DNA from: JAHECQ01 sp963775125
GTDB lineage: Bacteria > Actinomycetota > Acidimicrobiia > Acidimicrobiales > SZUA-35
Reading direction: 5' to 3'
Length of the DNA: 64,000 nt
Assembly: GCA_963775125.1 (NCBI GenBank)
Contig: CAVZHQ010000006.1
Coordinates: 248,001 to 312,000 of the forward strand
Shown: piece after piece, positions 51,185 through 58,898 of the stretch
Layout of the letters: every line of letters starts with the position of its first letter
Position numbering within the stretch: the first letter of the stretch is position 1
The notes under the pieces: generated by a model
Told to the model about the DNA's origin: nothing
The model's input: the letters and a program-made list of their open reading frames with translations, nothing else
The model's database searches: none
Made by a program: the position numbers and the translations under genes

Positions 51185-53391
51185 TCAGCGCGTTCGGAGT
51201 GTGAGCGGAAGCACCTGATGGGCTCCGATCCCGGTCAACTCGAACGCGGCGACGGTGAGGGTCCAGCGGGTGTCGGCCTCGTCGTCGATCAGCAAGACGG
51301 GCCCCGAGGCGATGGACGGGTCGACTGGAAAGGCCGCTGGGTCGGCGACGATACGGCCCCAGAGGTTGGCGACCTGATGGGCCGAGTTGGCTTGTTCGGC
51401 CTGGTAGGTGGCCGGTTGAGGGGTGTTGACCTCGGTGGACGCCGAGCGCAGGGCATGGTGCACCGGGAGCTTTCCGAGCGTTCCCAACCGGTCGGCGACG
51501 GCTTGGATGAGGGTTGACCGCCGGCGCGACGGCATGGGGCAGATCCAGGTGGGGCGCTGCTCCCACGGCCACTCCTTCAGCACAGCGACCAGCGCGTTGA
51601 TGAGCTGATCGGGGACGACCACCTCGTCGCCGCGATCGGCGGCGTCGATGAGGGCTGCGAGGGGAGTGCTCCATCCGCCGTCACCGAACCGAGCCAAGGC
51701 ACGACCGGGTTCGGCTTGGCGGTCAACGGGAATACGGCCCTTGGGGACCGCGAGCCCGGTGGGCCATTGCTTGCGGGGTTCGATGATCAACTCGCCGCCG
51801 CGGAGGAAGTCGTTGGCGTGGGCGACGAGCGTCGAGTCCGGGGTTCGCTGCCAACGCAACTGCTTGGAGCAGTTGTCACAACGGCCGCAGTCCACAGCGG
51901 ACGCGTCGTCGAGTGCGTCGCGGAGGAAACGGAGGCGGCAACCGTCGAACTTGGCCCAATGGAGCATCTGCTGGGACTCGATGCGGCGCAGTTCGCTGAG
52001 CGTCGTTGCCAGCGCTCCGTTGTAGGCCCACGGGTTCTCGGTGCGGACCCAACCCGTGCCGCTGCGGGCGACCGCTCCATCGACCTCGAGGATGTTCATG
52101 AGCGTTCCGAGACGGTTTCGTCCGAGGTTGACCGCCGTTTCGAGGGAGGCGATGGAGGTGGGGCGAGTGTGATCGAGTTGGTCGAGGGCCGAAAGACAGA
52201 CCCGTTCTGAGGGCAGCGACACCGATTCGAACCATCGCCACACCGCAGCGTCCTCGACCGGGCGGGGAGCGCGATGACCTCGGCCCGATCCAGGTTTCGT
52301 CCGGCTCGACCGATCTGCTGGTAGTACGCAACCGGCGAGGGGGGCAGGCCGAGATGGACACAGAAGGCGAGGTCGCCCTTGTCGTAGCCCATGCCGAGGG
52401 CCGAGGTGGCCACGAGTGCTTTCAGCTGATTGTCGCGGAGGCCGTCCTCGAGCTGGAGCCTGCGCTCGGGCGCCACGCCGCCCGTGTAGGCCTCGACTTC
52501 GTGGCCCTGATTTCGTAGCCAAGCGGCCGTCTCCTCGGCCTGCGCCTGGGTGAGGCAGTAGACGATGCCGGAGCCCGGTAGTTCGGCGATGTTCTCGGCC
52601 AGCCAGGCCAGCCGCTGCGCATCGTTGTCGAGGTCGACGACACCCAGGTGCAGCGACTCGCGGTCGAGCGAGGTCCGCAGGACCAACGTGTGCTCACCGA
52701 GCTGGCCGGCGATGTCGTCGGTGACGCGCTGGTTCGCAGTGGCGGTGGTGGCCAAGACCGGCGTCCACGAAGGAAGCTCGGCCAGCAGCGTTCGGAGGCG
52801 TCGATAGTCGGGCCGGAAGTCGTGACCCCAGTCGGAGATGCAGTGGGCCTCGTCGCAGACCAAGGCGAATGGCAGCGTGCGCATGGTGGCGAACACCCGG
52901 TTCCGGAACCCGGCGTTGGCCAGGCGTTCGGGGGCGATGAGCAACAGATCGATCTCGTTGTCCAGAATGCGAGCCTCGATGGACGCCCAGTTGTCGATGT
53001 TGGACGAGTTGATGGTCTCGGCTCGGAGCCCGAGGCGCTGAGCGGCAGCGACCTGGTCTCGCATGAGGGCCAGCAGCGGTGAGACGACAACCGTCGGCCC
53101 CCAGCCCCGGTCGCGGAGCATCCGTGTCGCCGAGAAGTAGACAGCCGACTTTCCGAAGCCGGTGCGGGCAACCAGAAGTGTTCGTTGTCGGCCGGCGACC
53201 ACGGCCGTGACCGCCGCGATCTGTTCAGGCCGAGGGACTGCGCCGGGTCCGGCAAGCGACTGGACGTGACGTGCCAACTCCGTCGCCACCTCGGCTTCCG
53301 TCGGCCGAGGCGGCTCGATGGGTGCTGACGCTGATCCTTTGACAGACGCTGACCTTTTGACAGACGCTGACCCTTTGACGGAAACGGACAT
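51185..53391 (-). CDS. RecQ-family ATP-dependent DNA helicase with C-terminal phosphoribosyltransferase-like domain, frame-shifted
   Basis: A 3'-5' helicase of about 735 residues after repair. Motif I is ARTGFGKSAVY, motif II is CDEAHCISDWGHDFRPDY, motif III TTATAN, and motif VI is QQIGRAGRNLD. The zinc-binding part has DCGRCDNC. The last 190 residues contain a PRTase-like GPVLLIDDEADTRWT motif, as in short actinobacterial RecQ relatives. The two parts are separated by one missing base near 52260 (restored ALPAPVEDAAVWRW). The N-terminal 25 residues (SVKGSASVKRSA) come from an 18-bp tandem repeat. The ATG at 53391 lies six bases after a -10 box. Confidence 0.85.
53327..53380. repeat. 18-bp tandem repeat at the 5' end of the RecQ-like gene
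   Basis: Three copies beginning at 53327, 53345 and 53363, in frame, encoding repeats of SASVKG at residues 4-22. Confidence 0.85.
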
Positions 53392-53397
53392 CAACCC

Positions 53398-53403
53398 ACC
53401 CTA
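53398..53403 (-). promoter_or_regulatory. -10 box, leaderless start of RecQ-like gene
   Basis: TAGGGT on the minus strand, six bases before the ATG at 53391. Confidence 0.5.
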
Positions 53404-53456
53404 CGCCGGGCCTGTGACGGTCTCGACGAAGCTGTCTCCGTCGGCGAGGATGGCGC

Positions 53457-54410
53457 ATGTCTTCCAACGAACCGGACCTGCCGCGTCGAGGCTTGGGCTC
53501 GTCCGAGCTCGAGGTGTCGGTGATGTCGCTCGGCTCGTGGCGCACCTTCGAGCGCATACCCACCGAGCAGGGCATCGAGGTGATGCAGGCCGCTCGCCGG
53601 TCAGGAATCAACTTCCTCGATGATGCTCGCTACGACGACGAGACCGGTGACGCTCCGATCCCCACGGGCTACTCCGAAGTCCTTTTCGGCAACCTCGTCC
53701 GAGCCGCCGGATTCGATCGTGACGAGGTGGTCATCGCCAACAAGCTGTGGTGGGAGTTCTGGCCGAGGCAGGACGCCGCCGAGGAACTCGACGGTTCGTT
53801 GGGCCGGATGGGCTTCGACCGAGTCGACCTCATCTACGCCATCCATCCGCCGGAGGGCTTGAGCATCGAGACCGTCGTCGAGCAGGTCGCCGGCCTGATC
53901 GAATCGGGACGGGCGCGGGCCTGGGGAACGGGCATGTGGAGCGCCGAGCAACATCATGAGGCCCTCGACTGGTGTGACCGCAAAGGGGCACCTCGCCCGG
54001 TGGCGGCGCAGATGGCCAACAGCTTGGTCGACCACGCAAAGCCCGACGACCCCGAGATGCTCCGAGCGTTCGACCGGGGCCCGATCGGCCTGGTCGCCAG
54101 CTACGTCCTGGCCGGCGGAACGTTGACCGGGAAGTACGCGAGCGCTGGCGCGACCGGCCGAGCCGAAGCCGACGAGTCACCACTCATGGCGAAGGGTAGA
54201 GAGCGAGGCGCCGCCGTGTCGGCCCTCGCCGAGCAGTGGGGGGTGCCGGCGTCCCACGTCGCCTTCGCCCACGCCTTCCGGCATCCGAACCTGGCCAGCA
54301 TCGTCTTCGGCGCCCGGTCGGCCGAGCAGCTGGAGAGCAACGTTGCTGCGTACGGCACGTTCGTCGGACTGTCCTCGGAACAACTCGACGCGGTGGCCGA
54401 TCTCGGATGA
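53457..54410 (+). CDS. Aldo/keto reductase (potassium-channel beta-subunit type)
   Basis: A 317-residue TIM-barrel oxidoreductase. Visible are the N-terminal GLGSSELEVSVMSLGSW, the region of the catalytic aspartate and tyrosine in NFLDDARYDDE (the tyrosine is displaced), the lysine in VVIANKLWWE and the histidine in DLIYAIHPPEG. The cofactor end is VFGARSAEQLESNV. Substrate unknown. It is followed by an LLM oxidoreductase 28 bases downstream, and the two ends share a tandem repeat. A GAGG ribosome site lies upstream of the ATG. Confidence 0.85.
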   Translation: MSSNEPDLPRRGLGSSELEVSVMSLGSWRTFERIPTEQGIEVMQAARRSGINFLDDARYDDETGDAPIPTGYSEVLFGNLVRAAGFDRDEVVIANKLWWEFWPRQDAAEELDGSLGRMGFDRVDLIYAIHPPEGLSIETVVEQVAGLIESGRARAWGTGMWSAEQHHEALDWCDRKGAPRPVAAQMANSLVDHAKPDDPEMLRAFDRGPIGLVASYVLAGGTLTGKYASAGATGRAEADESPLMAKGRERGAAVSALAEQWGVPASHVAFAHAFRHPNLASIVFGARSAEQLESNVAAYGTFVGLSSEQLDAVADLG

Positions 54411-54444
54411 AGGCTGATCGGATGAAGGCAGGTCTCGTATGAAG
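54403..54444. repeat. 15-17-bp tandem repeat joining a stop codon to the next start codon
   Basis: TCGGATGAAGGC occurs at 54403 and 54418 and a variant (TCGTATGAAG) at 54435. Each contains ATGA. The first copy supplies the TGA of the aldo/keto reductase and the last supplies the ATG of the LLM gene. Confidence 0.75.
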
Positions 54445-55338
54445 ATCAGAATTGCGGTGGCGAGCTCGAACACGCCCTGCGATCTCGACTCGCTGGCTGC
54501 GCTGGTCGACGGTCTGGAGTCGCGCCGCTTCGACACCCTGTGGCTGTCGGACACGCCATTGACCTCGGCCGTCGAGCCGCTTCTCGCCCTGGCGATCGCA
54601 TCGGCCCGGACCACCCGTTTGAAGCTCGGAACCAACGTCGTCGTCCCTGGACGCAACCCTCTACTGCTGGCGAAGGAGCTGGCCCATCTCGACCGATTGA
54701 CCGGAGGACGCCTCCTTCTGGCCTTCATGCCCGGCATCGGTTCGCCCGTCGAGCGGGCCGCGCTCGGCGTCGAGGGCGTCGATCGCAACGTTCGTCTGGC
54801 TCGAACCATCGAGATCTGCCGGCGTTGGTGGGCGGGTGAGGCGGTGACCGACGAGTTCGCCGGATTCACCTACGAAGCCGTCACCGTCGGACCCGAACCG
54901 GTGCAGCAGCCGCTCGAGATCTGGCTCGGAGGGAACGGCCCGAAAGGTCTCGAGCTGACCGGCACCCACGGCGACGGATGGCTGGCGGCTCGGGCGACGC
55001 CGGAGCAGGCCGGCAAGAGTCGGGTGACCATCGAAGCGGCAGCAACCAAGGCCGGGCGGACGATCGACGCCGACCATTTCGGCATCAGCATTCCCTACGA
55101 GCGGGTCGCTCTCGATGACGTCACCGCCGCGGCGGTGATGAAGCGGGCGGCCGCGGACGGCGAGTCCCCCCGCCGTGCCGACATCCTCCCGGTCGGGTCG
55201 ACCGAAGTCGTCGACCTCATTCGCCGACACATCGACGCCGGCATCAGCAAGTTCGTGCTGCGCCCGATGTCGCTGACCGCCGGGTGGGACGCCGAGCTCG
55301 ACTTCTTGGCCGAACACGCTCTCCCACTCCAGAACTGA
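54439..55338 (+). CDS. LLM-class flavin-dependent oxidoreductase
   Basis: A 299-residue luciferase-like protein, short form resembling F420-dependent family members. Segments include RFDTLWLSDTPLTSAVEP, TRLKLGTNVVVPGRNPLLLA, LTGGRLLLAFMPGIG and the C-terminal GSTEVVDLIRRHIDAGISKF. Cofactor (F420 or FMN) is not settled by sequence alone, though this subgroup is usually F420-dependent. It is probably co-transcribed with the aldo/keto reductase upstream. Its stop codon lies in a 17-bp tandem repeat. Confidence 0.87.
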   Translation: MKIRIAVASSNTPCDLDSLAALVDGLESRRFDTLWLSDTPLTSAVEPLLALAIASARTTRLKLGTNVVVPGRNPLLLAKELAHLDRLTGGRLLLAFMPGIGSPVERAALGVEGVDRNVRLARTIEICRRWWAGEAVTDEFAGFTYEAVTVGPEPVQQPLEIWLGGNGPKGLELTGTHGDGWLAARATPEQAGKSRVTIEAAATKAGRTIDADHFGISIPYERVALDDVTAAAVMKRAAADGESPRRADILPVGSTEVVDLIRRHIDAGISKFVLRPMSLTAGWDAELDFLAEHALPLQN

Positions 55339-55385
55339 ACCGCGGGACAGAACGAACCGCGGGACAGCACCGAACCGCGGGGCAG
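55337..55385. repeat. 17-18-bp tandem repeat spanning the stop codon of the LLM gene
   Basis: GAACCGCGGGACAG begins at 55337 and 55354, with a variant at 55372. The gene's TGA is at the left edge of the first copy; in the other copies TGA has become CGA. Confidence 0.8.
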
Positions 55386-55418
55386 CACCGAAGTGAGGAC
55401 AGAACTCGTCGGTTCGTC

Positions 55419-55424
55419 TACGGT
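55419..55424 (+). promoter_or_regulatory. -10 box, leaderless start of NIPSNAP-like gene
   Basis: TACGGT followed by eight bases and the ATG at 55433. Confidence 0.45.
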
Positions 55425-55432
55425 GCCGTTTC

Positions 55433-55729
55433 ATGGCAACACAACTGCGTCGTTATGAGGTCGTCGAGGGGCAGATGGACGATCTGCTCGCCTGGTTTCC
55501 CACAATCATCGAGGCCCGGGCCAAGTTCGGTTTCAAGGTCGAGTTCATGTACGCCGACCGTGAGAAGAACGAGTTGACCTGGGCGGTGAGCCATCCCGGC
55601 GACTTCGACGAGGTGTTCGAGCGATTCGCGGCCTCCCCGGAACGTGCGGCCGCCTTCGCTGATCAGCCCAAGCGAGTGGTGAACATGCACGTCGCAATGA
55701 TCGACGTCATCATCGCCCCCGGCACCTGA
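55433..55729 (+). CDS. NIPSNAP-like small protein
   Basis: Ninety-eight residues of the dimeric alpha-beta barrel NIPSNAP type: LRRYEVVEGQMDDLLAWFP near the start, then GFKVEFMYADREKNELTWAVSH-like beta strands and a final MHVAMIDVI. The family's role is unclear. The ATG at 55433 is supported by the -10 box. A palindromic element directly follows its stop codon. Confidence 0.75.
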   Translation: MATQLRRYEVVEGQMDDLLAWFPTIIEARAKFGFKVEFMYADREKNELTWAVSHPGDFDEVFERFAASPERAAAFADQPKRVVNMHVAMIDVIIAPGT

Positions 55730-55732
55730 CCC

Positions 55733-55861
55733 ACGCCCCCCACCCACCCGTTCTGCAAGCGCACGCCCCCCACCCACCCGTTCTGCAAGCCCGAGACCCA
55801 CGTCTGGGGGTCGGCGGTCTTGCAGAACGGGGCTGAGGTGGATGGGACTTGCAGAATCGGG
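55733..55861. repeat. Palindromic intergenic element, family B: two forward, two inverted copies
   Basis: A unit containing CCCGTTCTGCAAGC occurs directly with copies starting at 55733 and 55763 (30-bp period). Inverted copies (CTTGCAGAACGGGG and CTTGCAGAATCGGG) start at 55819 and 55848. The architecture is the same as at 12152, but the core sequence differs. Confidence 0.75.
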
Positions 55862-55889
55862 CCAACTCGGCGGTGTGTCAGGATTGCTC

Positions 55890-56351
55890 ATGGCTGAACC
55901 CAGGATCACCGCGACCAGCACTCCGGCAACCGGCGATACAGGAACCCGAGCCGTCGAGCCGCAGGACATCAGTCGCCGGCCGGCTCATCTCGGCCGGGGA
56001 GCGAGCGTGTCGATCGAGCCGGAGTTCAGTGGTGAGTTGTCGTGGTACGACGACTACGTCGCCCGTCACCTGGCGGACGGCAATGAGGGTCGCCTGGTCA
56101 GCATGTACACCTTCACCGAAGCCTGGCCGATGTGGGAAATGCACCCGGTTGGCAGTGAACTGGTCCTTTGCGTCAATGGTGCCATCGACCTTCACCAGGA
56201 AACGCCGGACGGCACGGCAAACCTGGTCGTACTGCAGGCGGGTCAGTACGCCGTCAATGGGCCGGGCGTGTGGCACACCGCCGATGTGGACGATTCTGCG
56301 ACCGTGGTGTTCATCACCGCTGGTGTCGGCACGGAGCACCGTCCTCGTTGA
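55890..56351 (+). CDS. Cupin-domain protein
   Basis: A 153-residue single-domain cupin. The beta-barrel core has MYTFTEAWPMWEMHPVGSE (with the metal-binding glutamate and histidine), ELVLCVNGAIDL and a second motif GPGVWHTADVDDSATVVFI. It could bind a metal and act as a small-molecule enzyme or sensor; nothing more can be assigned. The ATG at 55890 is preferred because the region upstream belongs to the palindromic element; no strong ribosome site is seen. Confidence 0.78.
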   Translation: MAEPRITATSTPATGDTGTRAVEPQDISRRPAHLGRGASVSIEPEFSGELSWYDDYVARHLADGNEGRLVSMYTFTEAWPMWEMHPVGSELVLCVNGAIDLHQETPDGTANLVVLQAGQYAVNGPGVWHTADVDDSATVVFITAGVGTEHRPR

Positions 56352-56360
56352 TGTGACGCT

Positions 56361-56439
56361 GTTCTGCAAGCTCACGCCGCCTCACCTCCGTTCCGCAAGC
56401 GCGAGACTCACCTGTAGGGGTTGGGGGTCTTGCAGAACG
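56361..56439. repeat. Palindromic intergenic element, family B, partial
   Basis: GTTCTGCAAGC at 56361 and GTTCCGCAAGC at 56390 (29-bp period), with one inverted copy CTTGCAGAAC at 56430-56439. It lies between the cupin and amidase genes and precedes the amidase promoter. Confidence 0.7.
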
Positions 56440-56456
56440 GGGGTGGGGGAAGTTGC

Positions 56457-56462
56457 TAGGTT
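56457..56462 (+). promoter_or_regulatory. -10 box, leaderless start of amidase gene
   Basis: TAGGTT followed by six bases and the ATG at 56469. Confidence 0.5.
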
Positions 56463-56468
56463 CGGGCG

Positions 56469-57881
56469 ATGAGCGAACTGTGGATGTTGAGCGGGGTCGA
56501 GTTGGCTGAGGGGATTCGGGGGCGAATGTTCTCGTGCCGAGAGGTGATGGAGTCGGTTGCCGCCCGGATCGAAGACCGCAACGCCGACCTCAACGCCATC
56601 ACCGTCGACCTTCGGGAGCAGGCGCTTCGACAGGCGACGGCGGCCGACGAGGCGGTTGTCCGGGGCGATGCCCTCGGCGCGCTGCACGGCGTGCCGGTCA
56701 CCATCAAGGAAAACGTGGACATGGCGGGCTTGGCGACGCCGAACGGAATTCCCGCGTTCGCCGACCTCATGGCGACCGAGGACGCGCCGGTCGTTCGGAA
56801 CCTCAGGAACGCCGGAGCAATCGTGGTCGGCCGCACCAACGTGCCCGAGTTCTCGATGCGAGCCACCACCGACAACCCGCTGCGGGGCCGAACGTTCAAC
56901 CCATGGGACCCGGCGGCGACGCCCGGGGGCTCTTCGGGGGGCGCCGGGGTTGCGGCGGTCGCCGGCTTCGGGGCGCTGCACCACGGCAACGACATCGGTG
57001 GGTCGCTTCGCTTTCCGTCTACCGCGAACGGCGTCTGCACCGTCAAGCCCACCACGTTCCGGGTCCCGGTGTTCAACTCCACGGCTGCGGCCGAACGCGG
57101 CCCGCTCTCCCAGGCAATGTCGTGCCAAGGCATCATCGCCCGGGATGCGCGTGATGTCCGACTGGGCACTGAGGTGCTCATCGCTCCGGATCCGCGAGAC
57201 CCCAATTGCCCGCCGGTTCCGTGGAACGGTCCGTCGCTCGCCAGGCCGATCACGGTGGCGGTGACGACGGAGTCCGCGGGCTACGACATCCACCCTGAGG
57301 TGGTTGCCTCCATCCGGTTGGCGGCCGACATGTTGTCCGATGCCGGGTACCGGGTGGTCGAAACGGAGCCGCCACCAATCGTCGATTCGGCCCGTGAATG
57401 GTTCCGTACCGGAACCACCGAGATGCAGGCCACGCTCGACCCCCTCATTCGCCAGCACGGCAGCGAGACGATTCAGACGATCTTCGACTGGTACTACGAG
57501 ATGGGCGAGATTCTGGGCCGCGACGACTACATCAACGGGTTCGGCCATCGCACACGCCTCATGCGGCAGTGGAATCTGTTCCTGGCCGAACATCCCCTCG
57601 TGCTCACTCCGTTCCTCATGCGGCCGTTGTTCGACTGGGACTACGACGCTCGCAGTTTCGAGACCACCAAGGACATCTTCGATGCCTCGATCTACAGCAC
57701 CGGTATCAACTACATCGGGCTGCCGGCGGGCGTGTTGGCCACGACCATGATCGAGAGCCGGCCTTCTGCGGTCCAGATCGTCGGCCAGCGCTACCGCGAA
57801 GATCTCATCGTCGACGCCATGGAGGCCATCGAGTCCCGGGTCGGCCCGCTGGCCCCCCAGCTCTGGTCACGAACTGGCTGA
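56469..57881 (+). CDS. Amidase (amidase-signature family)
   Basis: A 470-residue amidase-signature hydrolase. The Ser-cisSer-Lys triad is present: lysine in VPVTIKENVDM, cis-serine in PGGSSGGAG and the nucleophile serine in GNDIGGSLRFP. The C-terminal region (IYSTGINYIGLPAGVLA, PSAVQIVGQRYRED) is normal. The substrate range of the family is wide (aliphatic and aryl amides, nitrile-derived amides), and the signature alone does not separate it from indoleacetamide hydrolase-type members. No nitrile hydratase or Gat subunit genes are adjacent. Confidence 0.92.
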   Translation: MSELWMLSGVELAEGIRGRMFSCREVMESVAARIEDRNADLNAITVDLREQALRQATAADEAVVRGDALGALHGVPVTIKENVDMAGLATPNGIPAFADLMATEDAPVVRNLRNAGAIVVGRTNVPEFSMRATTDNPLRGRTFNPWDPAATPGGSSGGAGVAAVAGFGALHHGNDIGGSLRFPSTANGVCTVKPTTFRVPVFNSTAAAERGPLSQAMSCQGIIARDARDVRLGTEVLIAPDPRDPNCPPVPWNGPSLARPITVAVTTESAGYDIHPEVVASIRLAADMLSDAGYRVVETEPPPIVDSAREWFRTGTTEMQATLDPLIRQHGSETIQTIFDWYYEMGEILGRDDYINGFGHRTRLMRQWNLFLAEHPLVLTPFLMRPLFDWDYDARSFETTKDIFDASIYSTGINYIGLPAGVLATTMIESRPSAVQIVGQRYREDLIVDAMEAIESRVGPLAPQLWSRTG

Positions 57882-58898
57882 TCACGAACAGGTACTGCTT
57901 GCTCGGGTACGGAGGTCGCCCATTGCTTGATCGCCCATTGCTTGATCGTCCATTGCTGACGCCCGTTCGAAATCGGCGGGCTCGAGCGTCTCGGCCATCG
58001 CCAGCAGCCGTGGCTGATCGCGATGGTAGGCCCGCGTTGCGGACTTGGCCGCGTTGGCCAAGAGTTCGACGTGGGCGGTGCTGATCTGGCGGTTGGCCAG
58101 CGCAATCGCGGTGTCGCGATGACGGTGGCAGTGGCTCGACAGTCGGGCGAAACGAAGCGCTTGACCCCGTGTGAGCGACGAGAACGCATGGAGGTGCGAG
58201 GCGAGGACCGCTTCGTCGACTTCGGCGGTCGGCCAGGTGGACAGTTTGTCGAGGAAACTCAAGAGCGCAACGGCCTCGATGTCGTCCGTCTGGGCCAGGA
58301 GGTCGATGGGCTCGGCGTTTTCGTGCAGCCCATCGTCGGGATCCGCAGCGGACACTCGTCGCCGACGACGCGGCAAACGAGACCCGCCCACCGAGTGCAC
58401 GAACACGCCCCCGCCGATCACGAGCAGAATGTCGCCAATGCTGAAGACGTTGGCGAAGGGAACGCCGGCGGGAACGGCGAAGATGTCTCCCAGAATGGCC
58501 AGGTTCGGATCCTCGACCACGGCGGAGTTGCGGAACTCCTCGTTGTCGATCGGAAAGCCCGCAGTCCGGAGCGCCTCCTCGCGAGCGGGCATGACGCCGC
58601 TGTTCGCTGCGATCGCCGCCAGGTTCAGAAGTCCGCCGAGCACGATGATGGCGATGCCCCTCACGGTCCGGTTCATCCACACGAATGCGAGCGCTGGGGC
58701 ATAGCTCGCGAGGTGAATGCCGGCGGCGACGGCGGCAGGAAGTCGGTCGTGCACGACGAACAGGACGAAGAACTGCAGCGCGATCGAGGCCACGATGGTC
58801 CACGCACGCTTGATCCTGACCTCGGCGATGAGCGCCAGCTTCCCGCCGAAGAGCGGGACCGATGCGACCAGGAGGAGGAAGCAGACTGCGGTGATCAC
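57882..58898 (-). CDS. DUF5317 membrane protein with DUF222-like C-terminal region
   Basis: A 338-residue protein. The N-terminal 180 residues are a DUF5317 membrane domain of about five helices (FVLFVVHDRLPAAVAAGIHL, IVLGGLLNLAAIAANSGVMP, FSIGDILLVIGGGVFV). Residues about 215-315 resemble the DUF222 part of HNH endonucleases (FARLSSHCHRHRDTAIALA, then RQISTAHVELLANAAKSATR) and lack a nuclease. The end is an in-frame 15-bp repeat (MGDQA). It overlaps the GGDEF-EAL gene (ATGA) and is last of that operon. The fusion looks like a captured HNH-gene fragment; function unknown. Confidence 0.72.
   Translation of the reverse strand: MITAVCFLLLVASVPLFGGKLALIAEVRIKRAWTIVASIALQFFVLFVVHDRLPAAVAAGIHLASYAPALAFVWMNRTVRGIAIIVLGGLLNLAAIAANSGVMPAREEALRTAGFPIDNEEFRNSAVVEDPNLAILGDIFAVPAGVPFANVFSIGDILLVIGGGVFVHSVGGSRLPRRRRRVSAADPDDGLHENAEPIDLLAQTDDIEAVALLSFLDKLSTWPTAEVDEAVLASHLHAFSSLTRGQALRFARLSSHCHRHRDTAIALANRQISTAHVELLANAAKSATRAYHRDQPRLLAMAETLEPADFERASAMDDQAMGDQAMGDLRTRASSTCS
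57916..57958. repeat. 15-bp tandem repeat near the 3' end of the DUF5317 gene
   Basis: Three copies of CGCCCATTGCTTGAT and variants begin at 57916, 57931 and 57946, in frame, encoding repeated MGDQA. Confidence 0.85.
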
